64,000 nucleotides of DNA from Bradyrhizobium sp. WBOS07 (GTDB taxonomy: Bacteria > Pseudomonadota > Alphaproteobacteria > Rhizobiales > Xanthobacteraceae), in assembly GCF_024585165.1 (NCBI RefSeq), contig NZ_CP029008.1, positions 5,289,501 through 5,353,500 of the forward strand. Direction: 5' to 3'. A program made the position numbers and the translations under genes. Below the pieces are notes generated by a model, which was not told the DNA's origin, did not search any database, and saw nothing but the letters and a program-made list of their open reading frames with translations. Below are positions 33,980 through 43,357 of this stretch, piece after piece; within the stretch, counting starts at the first letter, position 1; every line of letters starts with the position of its first letter.

Positions 33980-35002
33980 TGACGCGGAGCGATCATTGCG
34001 ACAGCTTCACGAAATCTGAAAATTTCAGATTTCGTACCAGCGAGGCTGACATGGCGAGTATGCTTCGTTGGTGCTTTGGGCGACACCAAATGCCCTGTGT
34101 CGCCACGCCGTCAACCCCTCGCCGCAAAAATATTCCTCTTTACCGAAATTCGGAAATGGCGTATGTGTCGGCCATCCCGGCTCACCAGGAGGGGCGATCT
34201 CGAGGTCGTCTTGATCGCGAGCCGGGCTTGCGGTGGACGCGGCAGCGTCGGCATGAGAGGTGCGGGCAGGGCGGGTAGTCCCTGTGAGCCCGTGGCCGCG
34301 TGTAGACGAACGGCGCTGCCAGGCTTCGTCTCGTCTGTAAGTTTCGCAGCTTCGTCGACAGGGCTGGGAATACTGCAGGTGAAATGGCGGGCCGTGCGTA
34401 CGGCAAAACCGTGTGGTCCTGGCCGTCGTTGCTACGGTCAAGCCGGATCGAAGATGTGCGCGAGCCCAACCGGGCGGACGGCATCGTCAATTCGAACGGC
34501 GAGGGAGGCCAGAAGGACATTCGGCTCCCGGGAGAGCGCGGCATAAGCCGTCCGACCATCGCGCAGGGAAGGCCGAGTGATCGGCACCACCTGTATGCTG
34601 CTGTGCGGTTCTTCTGCGTGTGCATTTTGCGCAGCAGACCGCGGGTGCGTTGTCAGCACCCGGCCTTCCCTGCGCCCTCTTGGATATAAGGGTGCGAAGA
34701 TGAAGCAAAGCTCGGGCGAATTCAGCCGCGAGAACGAGAAGGCGTGTCTATGAGTCGAGGTATCTGCCACAAACGCGATCTCGTAGGGTGGGCAAAGCGC
34801 AGCGTGCCCACGCGCCTATCGCCGCATCGGACAGATCGTGGGCACGGCGCAAGGGCGCCTTTGCCATCCTACGGCTGTGCGGTTCTTCTGCGTGTGCATT
34901 TGCCTCTTGAACGAGAGGGTGAAGTGGTCAAGCAAAGCTCGGGCGAAAATCGTCGCGAGGCTGCGAAGTCGTGCCCCAATCCCTGAACTCCCTACACAGC
35001 CA
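33980..35002. other. 1-kb gene-free region with repeat remnants
   Basis: Several overlapping open frames exist on both strands, but none has coding-like composition, a ribosome site or a recognisable product. Contents I can support are a 27-bp perfect direct repeat (34601-34627 and 34875-34901), each copy followed by a diverged second block (34696-34744 and 34920-34974), and a REP-like inverted pair (34782-34874). It looks like a decayed or repeat-scrambled spacer. Confidence 0.6.
34782..34874. repeat. Inverted pair of the GTAGGGTGGGCAAAG REP-like element
   Basis: CGTAGGGTGGGCAAAGCGCA at the left and GGCGCAAGGGCGCCTTTGCC ... CCTACGG at the right form one inverted pair. It is the same family as the two pairs at 12468-12680, though the right arm has lost a base match (CCATCC for CCACCC). 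Confidence 0.75.
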
Positions 35003-37468
35003 TCAGCGTCCGAGAGCCGCGTGATCCAGCACGTCTCCCTGGCCGCTTCGGCTCATGTCTTCAGTTTTGCCGGCATTCTGCTCGGCTTCGTACACGACGC
35101 CGATGGTCCGGAGGATGCTGGACGGATTGACGCTGATCGAGTCGATCCCAAGCCCGGCCAGAAACCGTGCGATCTCCGGATAGTTCGCCGGTGCCTCGCC
35201 GCAGATGCCGATATGGCGGCGGTTGCGCTTGGCGCCGTCGACGGCGAGTCTCAGCATTTCCAGCATGCCGGGATCGCGCTCGTCGAAGTCGAAGGCGACG
35301 ATGTCGGAATCCCTGTCGACCCCAAGCGTGAGCTGGGTCAAATCGTTCGAGCCGATCGAGAAGCCGTCGAACAGCTCCGCGAACCGGTCGATCAGGATGA
35401 CGTTGTTGGGAATCTCGCACATCACGTAGATCTCGAGCCCGTTCTCGCCCTGCTTCAGCCCCTGCTGGGCCATGGTCTGGATGACATTGCGGGCTTCCTC
35501 GACGCGCCGGCAGAACGGAATCATGACCTTCAGGTTGGTCAGGCCCATGTCGTTGCGGACCCGCCGCAAGGCGGCGCATTCCAGTGCAAAGCCCGCGGCA
35601 TAGGCGGGGTGGGCGTAGCGGGCCGCGCCGCGGAAGCCGAGCATCGGGTTCTCCTCCCGCGGCTCGAAATCGGCGCCGGCTGTGAGATTGGCATATTCAT
35701 TGGTCTTGAAATCGGACAGGCGAACGATGACCGGACGCGGGAAGAACGCGGCCGCGATCGTACCTACGCCCTCCGAGAGGCGCTCGACGAAGAAGTCCGA
35801 GGACTTCCTCCAGCGCCGGGTGATCTGCTCGATCAATCGCCGGTCCTTGGCGGATTTCACCTGCTTCGGCTTTGCCAGCGCCATGGGGTGAATGCCGATG
35901 TGCTGGTTGATGATGAATTCCATGCGCGCCAGGCCGACGCCGTCGTTCGGCATCATGGCGGTCTTGAAGGCGAGCTCTGGATTGCCGAGATTGACCATGA
36001 TCTTGGTGCGCGGCTTCCTCAGTGCCGCGGTCGCGACTCGCTCGACGTCGAAGGGCAGGCGGCCGGCATAGACATGGCCGATGTCGCCCTCGGCACAGGA
36101 TACGGTCACGTTGGTGCCGGTCTTCACCTTCCTGGTGATGCCTTCGATCCCGACCACGGCGGGAACGCCGAGCTCGCGGGCAACGATGGCGGCATGGCAG
36201 GTCCGGCCGCCATGCTCGGTGACGATCGCGGCAGCGATCTTCATGACCGGCTCCCAGTCCGGGCTGGTGGCCGGCGCGACCAGGACCTCGCCCGGCTTGA
36301 AGGCGCGCAGATCCTGCTTCTTTCTAATCAGCCGGACCTTGCCGGCCGCGATCTTCTCGCCGACGGCGCGGCCTTCGCCGAGCACCGCCGCGGCATTCGG
36401 CTTGAGCACATAGTTCTCCAGCGCCTCGGGCGTGCGGCGGGATGCAACCGTCTCGGGCCGGGCCTGGATGATATAGAGCTTGCCGTCGGTGCCGTCCTTG
36501 GCCCATTCGACGTCCATCGGTCGCGGATGTCCCGCCTTGTTCGAGTAATGATTCTCGATGACGATCGCGCTCTCGGCAAGGCTGAGGACATCGTCGTCCG
36601 AAATGCAAAGACTCTCGCGCTCGCGGCGCGACGTCGGCACGTTGCGCGTGGTGGTGCGACCCCGCGCATAGATCATCTTCTTGTCCTTGGCGCCGATCCG
36701 GCGCGACAGCACCGCGCGGAAGCCTGCGTTGAAGGTCGGCTTGTGGACATAGAACTCGTCCGGCTCGACGGCGCCCTGCACGATGTTCTCGCCCAACCCG
36801 TAGGCGCCGGTCACGAACACCACGTCGCGAAACCCGGATTCCGTATCGAGCGTGAAGATGACGCCGCTGGACGCGAGGTCCGACCGGACCATCTTCATCA
36901 CGGCGACTGAAAGCGCGACCTTGAAATGATCGAAGCCGTTGTCGATGCGATAGGAGATCGCGCGGTCCGTGAAGATCGAGGCAAAGCAGCGGCGGCAGGC
37001 CTCGAACAGCGCGCGCGCGCCGCGGACGTTGAGAAAGCTGTCGTGCTGTCCGGCGAAGCTCGCGTTCGGCAGGTCCTCGGCGGTGGCCGAGCTGCGGACT
37101 GCCACCGCAACGTTCGGCCCGTATTCCTGCTCGAGCTGCCGATAGGCCTCCGCAACCTTCTGCCTGAGGTCGGCGAGGTCCGTCGCGGCGTACACGATGT
37201 CCCGCGCCGCGGCACCCCGCCGGGCGAGGTCAGCGATATGCCGCTTGTCGAGACCCGCAAGCAGCTTGCGCAACTCTTCCCAGGCGCCTTGCTGCAGGAG
37301 GGCGGCGCGATAGGCGGCAGCCGTCAGCGCAAAGCCGTTCGGCACCGAGATGCCGCGCCGCGACAACATGGAATAGAGCTCGCCGAGCGAGGCGGTCTTG
37401 CCGCCGACCATGCCGACATCGTCCAGGCCGAGATCCTCGAACCAGCGAACGTAGGGGTTGCCGCTCAT
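35003..37468 (-). CDS. ppsA: Phosphoenolpyruvate synthase
   Basis: An 821-aa enzyme that converts pyruvate, ATP and water to PEP, AMP and Pi. The N-terminal ATP-grasp domain starts with FEDLGLDDVGMVGGKTASLG and has VAVRSSATAEDLPNASFAGQ. The phosphohistidine swivel domain carries GGRTCHAAIVARELGVPAVV. The C-terminal PEP/pyruvate barrel ends with GICGEAPANYPEIARFLAGL. GGAGCAAAGAT precedes the ATG at 37468, so I use MSGNPYVRW. Lying 108 bp after a PfkB kinase gene on the same strand, it fits control of the lower glycolysis/gluconeogenesis flux. Confidence 0.94.
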   Translation of the reverse strand: MSGNPYVRWFEDLGLDDVGMVGGKTASLGELYSMLSRRGISVPNGFALTAAAYRAALLQQGAWEELRKLLAGLDKRHIADLARRGAAARDIVYAATDLADLRQKVAEAYRQLEQEYGPNVAVAVRSSATAEDLPNASFAGQHDSFLNVRGARALFEACRRCFASIFTDRAISYRIDNGFDHFKVALSVAVMKMVRSDLASSGVIFTLDTESGFRDVVFVTGAYGLGENIVQGAVEPDEFYVHKPTFNAGFRAVLSRRIGAKDKKMIYARGRTTTRNVPTSRRERESLCISDDDVLSLAESAIVIENHYSNKAGHPRPMDVEWAKDGTDGKLYIIQARPETVASRRTPEALENYVLKPNAAAVLGEGRAVGEKIAAGKVRLIRKKQDLRAFKPGEVLVAPATSPDWEPVMKIAAAIVTEHGGRTCHAAIVARELGVPAVVGIEGITRKVKTGTNVTVSCAEGDIGHVYAGRLPFDVERVATAALRKPRTKIMVNLGNPELAFKTAMMPNDGVGLARMEFIINQHIGIHPMALAKPKQVKSAKDRRLIEQITRRWRKSSDFFVERLSEGVGTIAAAFFPRPVIVRLSDFKTNEYANLTAGADFEPREENPMLGFRGAARYAHPAYAAGFALECAALRRVRNDMGLTNLKVMIPFCRRVEEARNVIQTMAQQGLKQGENGLEIYVMCEIPNNVILIDRFAELFDGFSIGSNDLTQLTLGVDRDSDIVAFDFDERDPGMLEMLRLAVDGAKRNRRHIGICGEAPANYPEIARFLAGLGIDSISVNPSSILRTIGVVYEAEQNAGKTEDMSRSGQGDVLDHAALGR

Positions 37469-37576
37469 ATCTTTGCTCCGCATTGCAGTCGAGGGCGCCG
37501 TCGGGACGCGATCCTGACCGGCAATGTGGCGGGAGGCGGGGTGTACGGTGTTGCGAAAGATCAATGGCGGCTTCAG

Positions 37577-38536
37577 CTAGGTTTCTTCGATCACCACCTG
37601 CTCGGCCAGCCGTTCGACATCCGCGGTCCGGCACAGCTCGGTGCCGGGATGGAGCAGGGCAGCGGCGCCCGCTGCCATGGCGTAGCGGAAGGCGGCGCCC
37701 AGATCGGTGCCGGAGGCGAGCCGCAGCACCAGCGCGCCGAGAAAACTGTCACCGGCCCCGACGGCGCTCAGCGGCTTGATCGGCAGAGACTTCGCTTGCC
37801 ATGTGCGGTCCCGGGTCACCAGCGCCGCGCCGAGATGTCCCATGGTCAGCGCGACGATCGACGCTTGCCGCGTCTCGACGATGCGTCGGGCGGCCGCCAC
37901 CCATTCACCGGCGTCCTGAGGTTCAGTTCCCGTCAATTCACGCATCTCGCGCAAATTTGGCTTGATCAGGTCGACGCCTTCGGCGACTGCCGCGGCAAGC
38001 GCCGCGCCTGACGTATCGAGAATGATCTGGGATCCACGCCGCTTGGTGATCGCCGCCAGGCGCGCATAGAAATCGTCGGGCACTCCGCCCGGCAAGCTGC
38101 CGCTCGCGACCACAATTCGGGGAAAAGGATCGAGCGAGGCGATCAGCTGCAGGAACTCCGACCATTCGCGGTCAGTGAGTGTCGGCCCCGGAAGGATGAA
38201 GCGGTATTGCAAAGCAGTTGACTGCTCGTGGACAAAGAAATCCTCCCGCGTCTCCCCCGCGATCGGGAAAGTCTGGCTGTCAACGCTCTCCGCGTCGAGC
38301 AGGCGGCGCAGCAGATCGCCCGTCCCGCCGCCCACCGGATAGATCGCGCGCACGCCGCGGCCGCCGAGCCGCTTGATCACGCGCGCGACATTGATGCCGC
38401 CGCCGCCAGGGTCGCGCCGCTGCGAGGTGCCGCGCAACTTCGCGACGGGAACGATCTTTTCGACCGAAGTCGACACATCGACCGCGGGATTGATCGTGAC
38501 GGTGGCGATGTCCGGCATGAGCTTGTCTGTGTCCAC
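37577..38536 (-). CDS. PfkB-family phosphofructokinase (1-phosphofructokinase / 6-phosphofructokinase 2 type)
   Basis: A 319-aa ribokinase-fold sugar kinase. The N-terminal motif RDPGGGGINVARVIKRLGG and the C-terminal anion-hole/catalytic motif PLSAVGAGDSFLGALVLRLA are clear. ATVTINPAVDVSTSVEKIVP is typical of the PfkB/FruK/LacC group. The most similar pattern is E. coli PfkB-type, often found next to universal-stress or PEP synthase genes in low-oxygen regulons; here ppsA follows. An alternative start is MPDIATVTINPA, 6 codons in. Confidence 0.88.
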   Translation of the reverse strand: MDTDKLMPDIATVTINPAVDVSTSVEKIVPVAKLRGTSQRRDPGGGGINVARVIKRLGGRGVRAIYPVGGGTGDLLRRLLDAESVDSQTFPIAGETREDFFVHEQSTALQYRFILPGPTLTDREWSEFLQLIASLDPFPRIVVASGSLPGGVPDDFYARLAAITKRRGSQIILDTSGAALAAAVAEGVDLIKPNLREMRELTGTEPQDAGEWVAAARRIVETRQASIVALTMGHLGAALVTRDRTWQAKSLPIKPLSAVGAGDSFLGALVLRLASGTDLGAAFRYAMAAGAAALLHPGTELCRTADVERLAEQVVIEET

Positions 38537-38841
38537 TTGGAGTCAGAATATCGTCCCGCAAGGATGGGCCAGCCTGGAGCGCTCATCTGCCTTCGATTAG
38601 CCTCGCAGGATATCCCGGCAGGGCAGCGCCAGTTTAATCTGGATCAAAGCCGATGTTGCGCCGTCGGTCGGTTGAAGAATCGAACCGAGGAGTCTTTGCC
38701 GCAAGGCGCGACTAGGAACTCCGGGCGCGCCCGGCGCTTGAATCGGCGGGCCAGAGTCGCCGTCGATTGCTGGCCTGCACGGCCCGCCTCCAAAGCCCCC
38801 ATGCCCCCCAGGGTGGGCCGTGCGTCACCAGAGGAGACACC
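38537..38841. other. Intergenic, no gene seen
   Basis: A roughly 300-bp gap between the divergent pfkB-like and DUF2934 genes. It must hold both promoters. I see no repeat or clear operator. Confidence 0.45.
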
Positions 38842-39003
38842 ATGTCCGATCCGACCGAGCAAGAGATCAGAGAACGCGCGCACCGCCTGTGGGAGCAGGC
38901 CGGCAAGCCTGAAGGCCGCGACGACGAGTTTTGGCAGGCCGCCGAGCAGGAGCTGCGCAACGAGGACAAGTCCAATACGTTGCGGACGCCGGACACGTTG
39001 TGA
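38842..39003 (+). CDS. DUF2934 small protein
   Basis: A 53-aa protein, MSDPTEQEIRERAHRLWEQA and onward, whose RAHRLWEQAGKPEGRDDEFWQAAEQEL core is the DUF2934 pattern. GAGGAGACACC lies before the ATG at 38842. The stop overlaps the GTG of the next gene (GTGA), so the two are translationally coupled. Function of the family is unknown. Confidence 0.82.
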   Translation: MSDPTEQEIRERAHRLWEQAGKPEGRDDEFWQAAEQELRNEDKSNTLRTPDTL

Positions 39004-39185
39004 CCGACAAGATCTGCCCATTCTGCCGGGGTCTGGGATGGGTCTGCGAAAATCATCCGCTTCGGGCCTGGAGCGAACAGCTCGGCGGCTGCCGCTGCGG
39101 CGAGGGCATGCCCTGCACCTGCAACACGACCGAAGATCCGGAAATACGCGTGGTGATCGTCGAAGCGGACACGACGTGGCACTGA
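39000..39185 (+). CDS. Cys-rich small protein, possible zinc binder
   Basis: A 61-aa protein starting with GTG at 39000 (MTDKICPFCRGLGWVCENHP) that overlaps the DUF2934 stop by 4 nt. It has seven Cys: CPFC, WVC, GCRC and PCTC. CPFCRGLGWVC resembles one DnaJ-type CxxCxGxG half knuckle. An unstructured acidic tail follows. The coupled overlap and conserved Cys spacing make it a real gene; no function is known. Confidence 0.72.
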   Translation: MTDKICPFCRGLGWVCENHPLRAWSEQLGGCRCGEGMPCTCNTTEDPEIRVVIVEADTTWH

Positions 39186-39298
39186 ACAGGGGCGGCCCGT
39201 TTCCCGCGCGATGCGAGCCCGCGGCTCGGGGAACAGAGCATCCCGGACGGGCATTCAGTGTCTGAACAGCACGGGCTCCAGAATATTTTCCCACGGCA

Positions 39299-39595
39299 GT
39301 GTCGGCGGTGGACGAGCAGAAGAAACTAGAGCACCAGATCGAACTCGCAACGCGAGCGGCCGCGCTCGTCAGGGACGAAACCACCGGGCAGCGCTTCCGA
39401 AGCTTTGCCGAGGAGCTGAAGCGAAAGCTCCGGCGCATGATGCGGCGCGGCAAGGTGCGCGCGCGCGCCTACGAGCTTTGGGAGCAGGCTGGTCGGCCGG
39501 CCGGTCGCGAGCTGGAGTTCTGGCTCGAAGCGGAACGGCAGATCGAGGACGAACGCGAAGAACGGAAGGGTTCCGACGCGGCCTCGAAGCGATAG
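39299..39595 (+). CDS. DUF2934-containing protein
   Basis: A 98-aa basic, helix-rich protein. The C-terminal half (RARAYELWEQAGRPAGRELE) repeats the DUF2934 pattern found in the gene at 38842. The N-terminal half (DEQKKLEHQIELATRAAALV) is a predicted helix with many charges. GTG at 39299 or 39308 is the start. It lies 113 bp after the Cys-rich gene. Confidence 0.72.
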   Translation: MSAVDEQKKLEHQIELATRAAALVRDETTGQRFRSFAEELKRKLRRMMRRGKVRARAYELWEQAGRPAGRELEFWLEAERQIEDEREERKGSDAASKR

Positions 39596-40121
39596 CAGCG
39601 AGCCCGATCCGGGCTCGATCACCGGACTCTTGTCCTCAGGCCCGGACTTGACTGGTGTCCGCATTTTCAGTGCTGCGTCCTCGGTGCTGCGTCGCAATAG
39701 TGCGGCGCTGCAACGAAGAAAAGGCCGCCGGGCTCCTCGCCCTGGCGGCCTCGAAAAGTCCGTAGCTGTTGATTGCCTCCGCAGCCTTACGCGTACCGCC
39801 GTTACCTTGTTTGCGGCCATGCACGATATTTGTAGGCCGCGGCGCATGATTCGCCTGTGACCTGAAGCACACAATGGGAAAAGTATGATGGCCATGGGAA
39901 AAGTATGATGGCCGCCAGCGGCGGCAATATGGATTGCTTCGCAATGACAATGTGGGGGCGGCGAGCACTACATTCCGCTCTCGTGCCCCGGACGCAGCGC
40001 AGCGTCATTTCGACGGCGCGCTGCTGAGCCGGGGCCCATGTCACCGCGCCGCAACGCCATAAGCGCGTTCACGCGCGTCTTCGCCGCGCTATGCGCGTTG
40101 CAGCTTGTCCGGAATAACGGA
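39596..40121. other. Intergenic with tandem 20-bp duplication and an inverted-repeat element
   Basis: No gene seen in 526 bp between the convergent DUF2934 and binding-protein genes. ATGGGAAAAGTATGATGGCC is perfectly duplicated at 39874-39893 and 39894-39913. A palindromic element (CCCCGGACGCAGCGCAGCG ... GCTGCTGAGCCGGGG) covers about 39985-40035. The rest is featureless. Confidence 0.55.
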
Positions 40122-41909
40122 CTACACCCGATACCACGCCGCCAGATTCCACGTCGTGACGTCCCAGCCCGACATGTCGATCATGAGGTTGTTGACGTGG
40201 GCGTTGACGACGTTGCGGGAGAGCAGCGGCAGGAACACATGCGCCTCGCAGAAGATCTCGTCGACCTTGATCAGCAGCGCGGCGCGCTTGGCCGGATCGA
40301 GCTCGTTCTGCGCGGCCTTGTAGGCCTTGTCGGCTTCGGGATCCGACCAGCGCGAGATGTTGCGGCCGGCCCATTTGTTCTCCTTGGTGGCGATCTCCCA
40401 GGAGACGCACTGGCTCAGGAAGCGCTCCGGATCGGGCTGCGGCTGCGTGGTGTTGTACATCTCCATGTCGGCATAGAATTTCGAGTAGGTGTCGGGGTTG
40501 CCGACGTCCGAGGAGAAGAACACCGAGGCGGTGACCGCCTTGATCTCGATCTCGATGCCGGCCTTGTCGCAGGCCTGCTTGATGATGGCCTGAGTCTTCT
40601 GGCGCGGCGCGTTGGTCGAGGTCTGGAAAACGTATTTGAGCCTCTTGCCGTCCTTCTCACGGATGCCGTCCGCGCCTTTTTTCCAGCCGGCCTCGTCGAG
40701 CACCTTGTTGGCCTTGTCGATGCTGAACTCGTATTTCAGCTTGGGCGACTTGAACTGCTTGGGTGCGTTGACGAAGCTCGCGGTGGCGATGCCGCCGCGG
40801 CCGTAGATGTATTTCTGGATCGAATCGCGGTCGATCAGCAGGTTGATGGCCCGGCGCACGGCCGGGTCGGACAGCGTCGGATGCTTGGTCTTGGCGTTCG
40901 AACGCTCGCCGTCGACCTCGGTCCACGGGTCGGTCGTGTTGAGGATGATGAACTCGACGTTGCCGGACGGCGTGATGTCGAGCTTGCCCTTGCCGCTCGC
41001 CTCCATGCGCTTGAGGACCTCCTCCTCCACCTGCATGTTCCAGGCGAAGTCATATTCGCCGGTCTGCAGCACGGCGCGCGCCGCCGACACCGCATCGCCG
41101 CCGCCCTTGATCTCGAGCGTGTCGAAATGCGGCTGGTTCTTGATGTGATAGTCGGGATTGCGTTCGGCGCGGATCAGGTCGCCGGGCTTGAACTCGACGA
41201 ATTTGTAGGGGCCGGTGCCAACCGGTTTCAGATTGGCCGGCGCCTCGCGCGACTTTGCGCCGGCATAGTCGCCGAAATGATGTTTTGGCAGGATCGGGCC
41301 GACCGAGCCGACGAACGGGTCGGCCCAGAACGGCGTCGGCGCCTTGAAGGTCACCTTGACCGTATGGTCGTCGATCTTGTCGACCTTGATGTCCTTGTAG
41401 GATCCGGTGGTGTAGGCCGCCGTCGCGAGATCGGCGGCATAGACCCAGGTGAAGACGACGTCGTCGGCGGTGAAGGGCTTGCCGTCATGCCATTTGACGC
41501 CCTGCTTCAGCTTCCAGATCACGCTCGTGCCGTCGGCGGCAAGGCCGCCGTTCTGCTTGGTCGGGACTTCGGCGGCGAGGCAGGGGACCAAATTGCCCTC
41601 CCTGTCCCAGCCGGCGAGCGGTTCGAAGAACACGCGCGAGGCCATCTGGTCCTTGGTGCCGATCGCGAAATGCGGATTGAGCAGGGTCGGGGCCTGCCAG
41701 AACAGCAGCTTCAGCGGGCCGCCGCCGCCAGCCTTGGTCGGCTTGTACGGCAGCCTGGCATCCGCCATCGCGACGTCGTGCCAGACCAGGATCTGGCTCG
41801 CGATCGGGGCTGCGATTCCGAGCGCGGCCACCTTTTGCATGAACGATCGCCGCGACAGCGTGCCTTGCTGCACCTGTCCGACCAGACTCCGGATTTCGTT
41901 CTCGTTCAT
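40122..41909 (-). CDS. Peptide/nickel-type ABC transporter substrate-binding protein, Tat-exported
   Basis: A 595-aa family 5 (SBP_bac_5) binding protein. A twin-arginine signal is evident (LSRRSFMQKVAALGIAAPIA, cleavage near AMA). The mature part shows typical LLFWQAPTLLNPHFAIGTKD, VKWHDGKPFTADDVVFTWVY and RAINLLIDRDSIQKYIYGRG segments. The start at 41909 (MNENEIRSLVGQVQQ) has GGAGGGG upstream. No permease or ATPase gene is adjacent, so this subunit is orphaned here. Confidence 0.88.
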   Translation of the reverse strand: MNENEIRSLVGQVQQGTLSRRSFMQKVAALGIAAPIASQILVWHDVAMADARLPYKPTKAGGGGPLKLLFWQAPTLLNPHFAIGTKDQMASRVFFEPLAGWDREGNLVPCLAAEVPTKQNGGLAADGTSVIWKLKQGVKWHDGKPFTADDVVFTWVYAADLATAAYTTGSYKDIKVDKIDDHTVKVTFKAPTPFWADPFVGSVGPILPKHHFGDYAGAKSREAPANLKPVGTGPYKFVEFKPGDLIRAERNPDYHIKNQPHFDTLEIKGGGDAVSAARAVLQTGEYDFAWNMQVEEEVLKRMEASGKGKLDITPSGNVEFIILNTTDPWTEVDGERSNAKTKHPTLSDPAVRRAINLLIDRDSIQKYIYGRGGIATASFVNAPKQFKSPKLKYEFSIDKANKVLDEAGWKKGADGIREKDGKRLKYVFQTSTNAPRQKTQAIIKQACDKAGIEIEIKAVTASVFFSSDVGNPDTYSKFYADMEMYNTTQPQPDPERFLSQCVSWEIATKENKWAGRNISRWSDPEADKAYKAAQNELDPAKRAALLIKVDEIFCEAHVFLPLLSRNVVNAHVNNLMIDMSGWDVTTWNLAAWYRV

Positions 41910-42282
41910 CAGATGACCCCTCCACCTCGAAGACAAATCGTCGCTGGCAACCATCATGTTGCATCGGGCGCGAGGCGGCAATGCCGGCAGGGCTGCCCTG
42001 CGACGAAATGACGACGTGGAGGGCCGGGACCTGGACCGGCACCTGAGAAACCAGGCGACGATCCAGTGCGAACTCATGTGAACCTTGGGAAATCCTAAGG
42101 CCGCGCCGCAACCCTAACGCGGTCACTCCCGGCGCGGTGCTGCCGAGCTGGTAGGCGGTCTGCCTTCTATATGCGCCTCGCGGATGAGCCTTACATTTGA
42201 GCTTTGCGCAATGTCCGCTTGTCTCGAGCCGCGGCTACCGACATCATCGGGCGCTTGGCCATCCTCGTCCGACAGGGGTCGC
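41910..42282. other. Intergenic between divergent genes
   Basis: About 370 bp between the binding-protein gene and the LLM oxidoreductase gene, read away from each other. Both promoters must lie here. I see no distinct repeat or operator. Confidence 0.45.
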
Positions 42283-43317
42283 ATGAAACGCTTTGCAAGC
42301 CTGAAACGCCTGGGATTCTTCACGCGGCTGCTCGACGAGGCTCCGCCGGCGGATCGCTATCGCTTCGCGGCCGAGCAGATCGTGCACGCTGAAAAGGCGG
42401 GCCTCGATGCCGCGTGGATTGCGCAGCATCATTTCCACGAGCGTGAGGGCGGTCTGCCGTCGCCCTTCACCTTCCTCGGCTACGTCGCGGCGCAGACCTC
42501 GCGCATCCGCCTCGGCACCGGCATCGTCACCCTGCCGCTGGAGAATGCGGTGCGGGTGGCGGAGGACGCCGCGGTGCTCGATCTCCTCTGCAACGGCCGC
42601 TTCGAGCTCGGCGTCGGCACCGGCGGCAATCCCTCGGCGTTCGCCGCCTTCGGCCTCGACAGCGCCCAGCGCAACGAGATCTTTGCCCGCAATCTCGAGG
42701 TCGTCCGCACCGCGCTGGTCGGCAAACCGCTCGCGGGCGGCGACACGATCTATCCGCAGCGGCCGCAACTGGACAAGCGGATCTGGCAGGCGACCTTCTC
42801 GGTGGCCGGCGGGGCGCGCGCCGGCAAGGCCGGCGATGGCCTGTTGCTCTCGCGCACCCAGCCGCGAACCAAGGAGGCGCCAAACGCGACCCTCGCCGAG
42901 ATCCAGAACCCGGTGATCGATGCCTATCTGGACGCGCTGCCCAAGGGGGCCGAGCCGCGCATCATGGCTTCACGCAGCGTCTTCGTCGCCGACGATCATC
43001 GAGAGGCAATGCGGCTCGCCGACATTGGTCTGCGCCGCGCGCTGCCGCAATTCCTGCAGGGCGGTCACGCCAAGCCGGGCGAGACACTGGAGGAAATGAT
43101 CGCGGCCTTCGACACTCATGTCGGCAATGCCGATCACGTCATCGCCTCGCTGCGGGCCGATGCGACGCTGGAGCGGGTGACCGATCTCGTGTTCCAGGTG
43201 CATTCGGTCGACGCGCCGCACCCTCACGTCCTGCGCTCGATCGAGCTGGTCGCCGAGAAGGTCGCGCCGGCCCTGGGCTGGACCCGGACGGCGGGCGAAG
43301 TGGCGCTTGCGGTCTAG
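42283..43317 (+). CDS. LLM-class flavin-dependent oxidoreductase (luciferase-like monooxygenase)
   Basis: A 344-aa (beta/alpha)8 flavin enzyme of the bacterial-luciferase superfamily. Typical segments are LDAAWIAQHHFHEREGGLPS, RIRLGTGIVTLPLENAVRVA and GRFELGVGTGGNPSAFAAFG. I start at MKRFASLKRLGFFTRLL, which matches the family's first strand; the 33 codons upstream in frame are unnatural. Substrate and flavin source are unknown. Confidence 0.85.
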   Translation: MKRFASLKRLGFFTRLLDEAPPADRYRFAAEQIVHAEKAGLDAAWIAQHHFHEREGGLPSPFTFLGYVAAQTSRIRLGTGIVTLPLENAVRVAEDAAVLDLLCNGRFELGVGTGGNPSAFAAFGLDSAQRNEIFARNLEVVRTALVGKPLAGGDTIYPQRPQLDKRIWQATFSVAGGARAGKAGDGLLLSRTQPRTKEAPNATLAEIQNPVIDAYLDALPKGAEPRIMASRSVFVADDHREAMRLADIGLRRALPQFLQGGHAKPGETLEEMIAAFDTHVGNADHVIASLRADATLERVTDLVFQVHSVDAPHPHVLRSIELVAEKVAPALGWTRTAGEVALAV

Positions 43318-43357
43318 CCGGAATGGATGTGCTCGCGTTGCACCAAACCATCTCGTA

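Noticed and set aside
34076..34625. Overlapping frames on both strands as possible genes or transposase remnants
   Set aside because: No transposase motif, ribosome site or coherent composition. The region is described as a repeat-bearing spacer instead.
34838..36910. A 690-codon open frame on the plus strand
   Set aside because: It is antisense to ppsA, which carries all PEP-synthase motifs. No ribosome site or domain supports the plus-strand frame.
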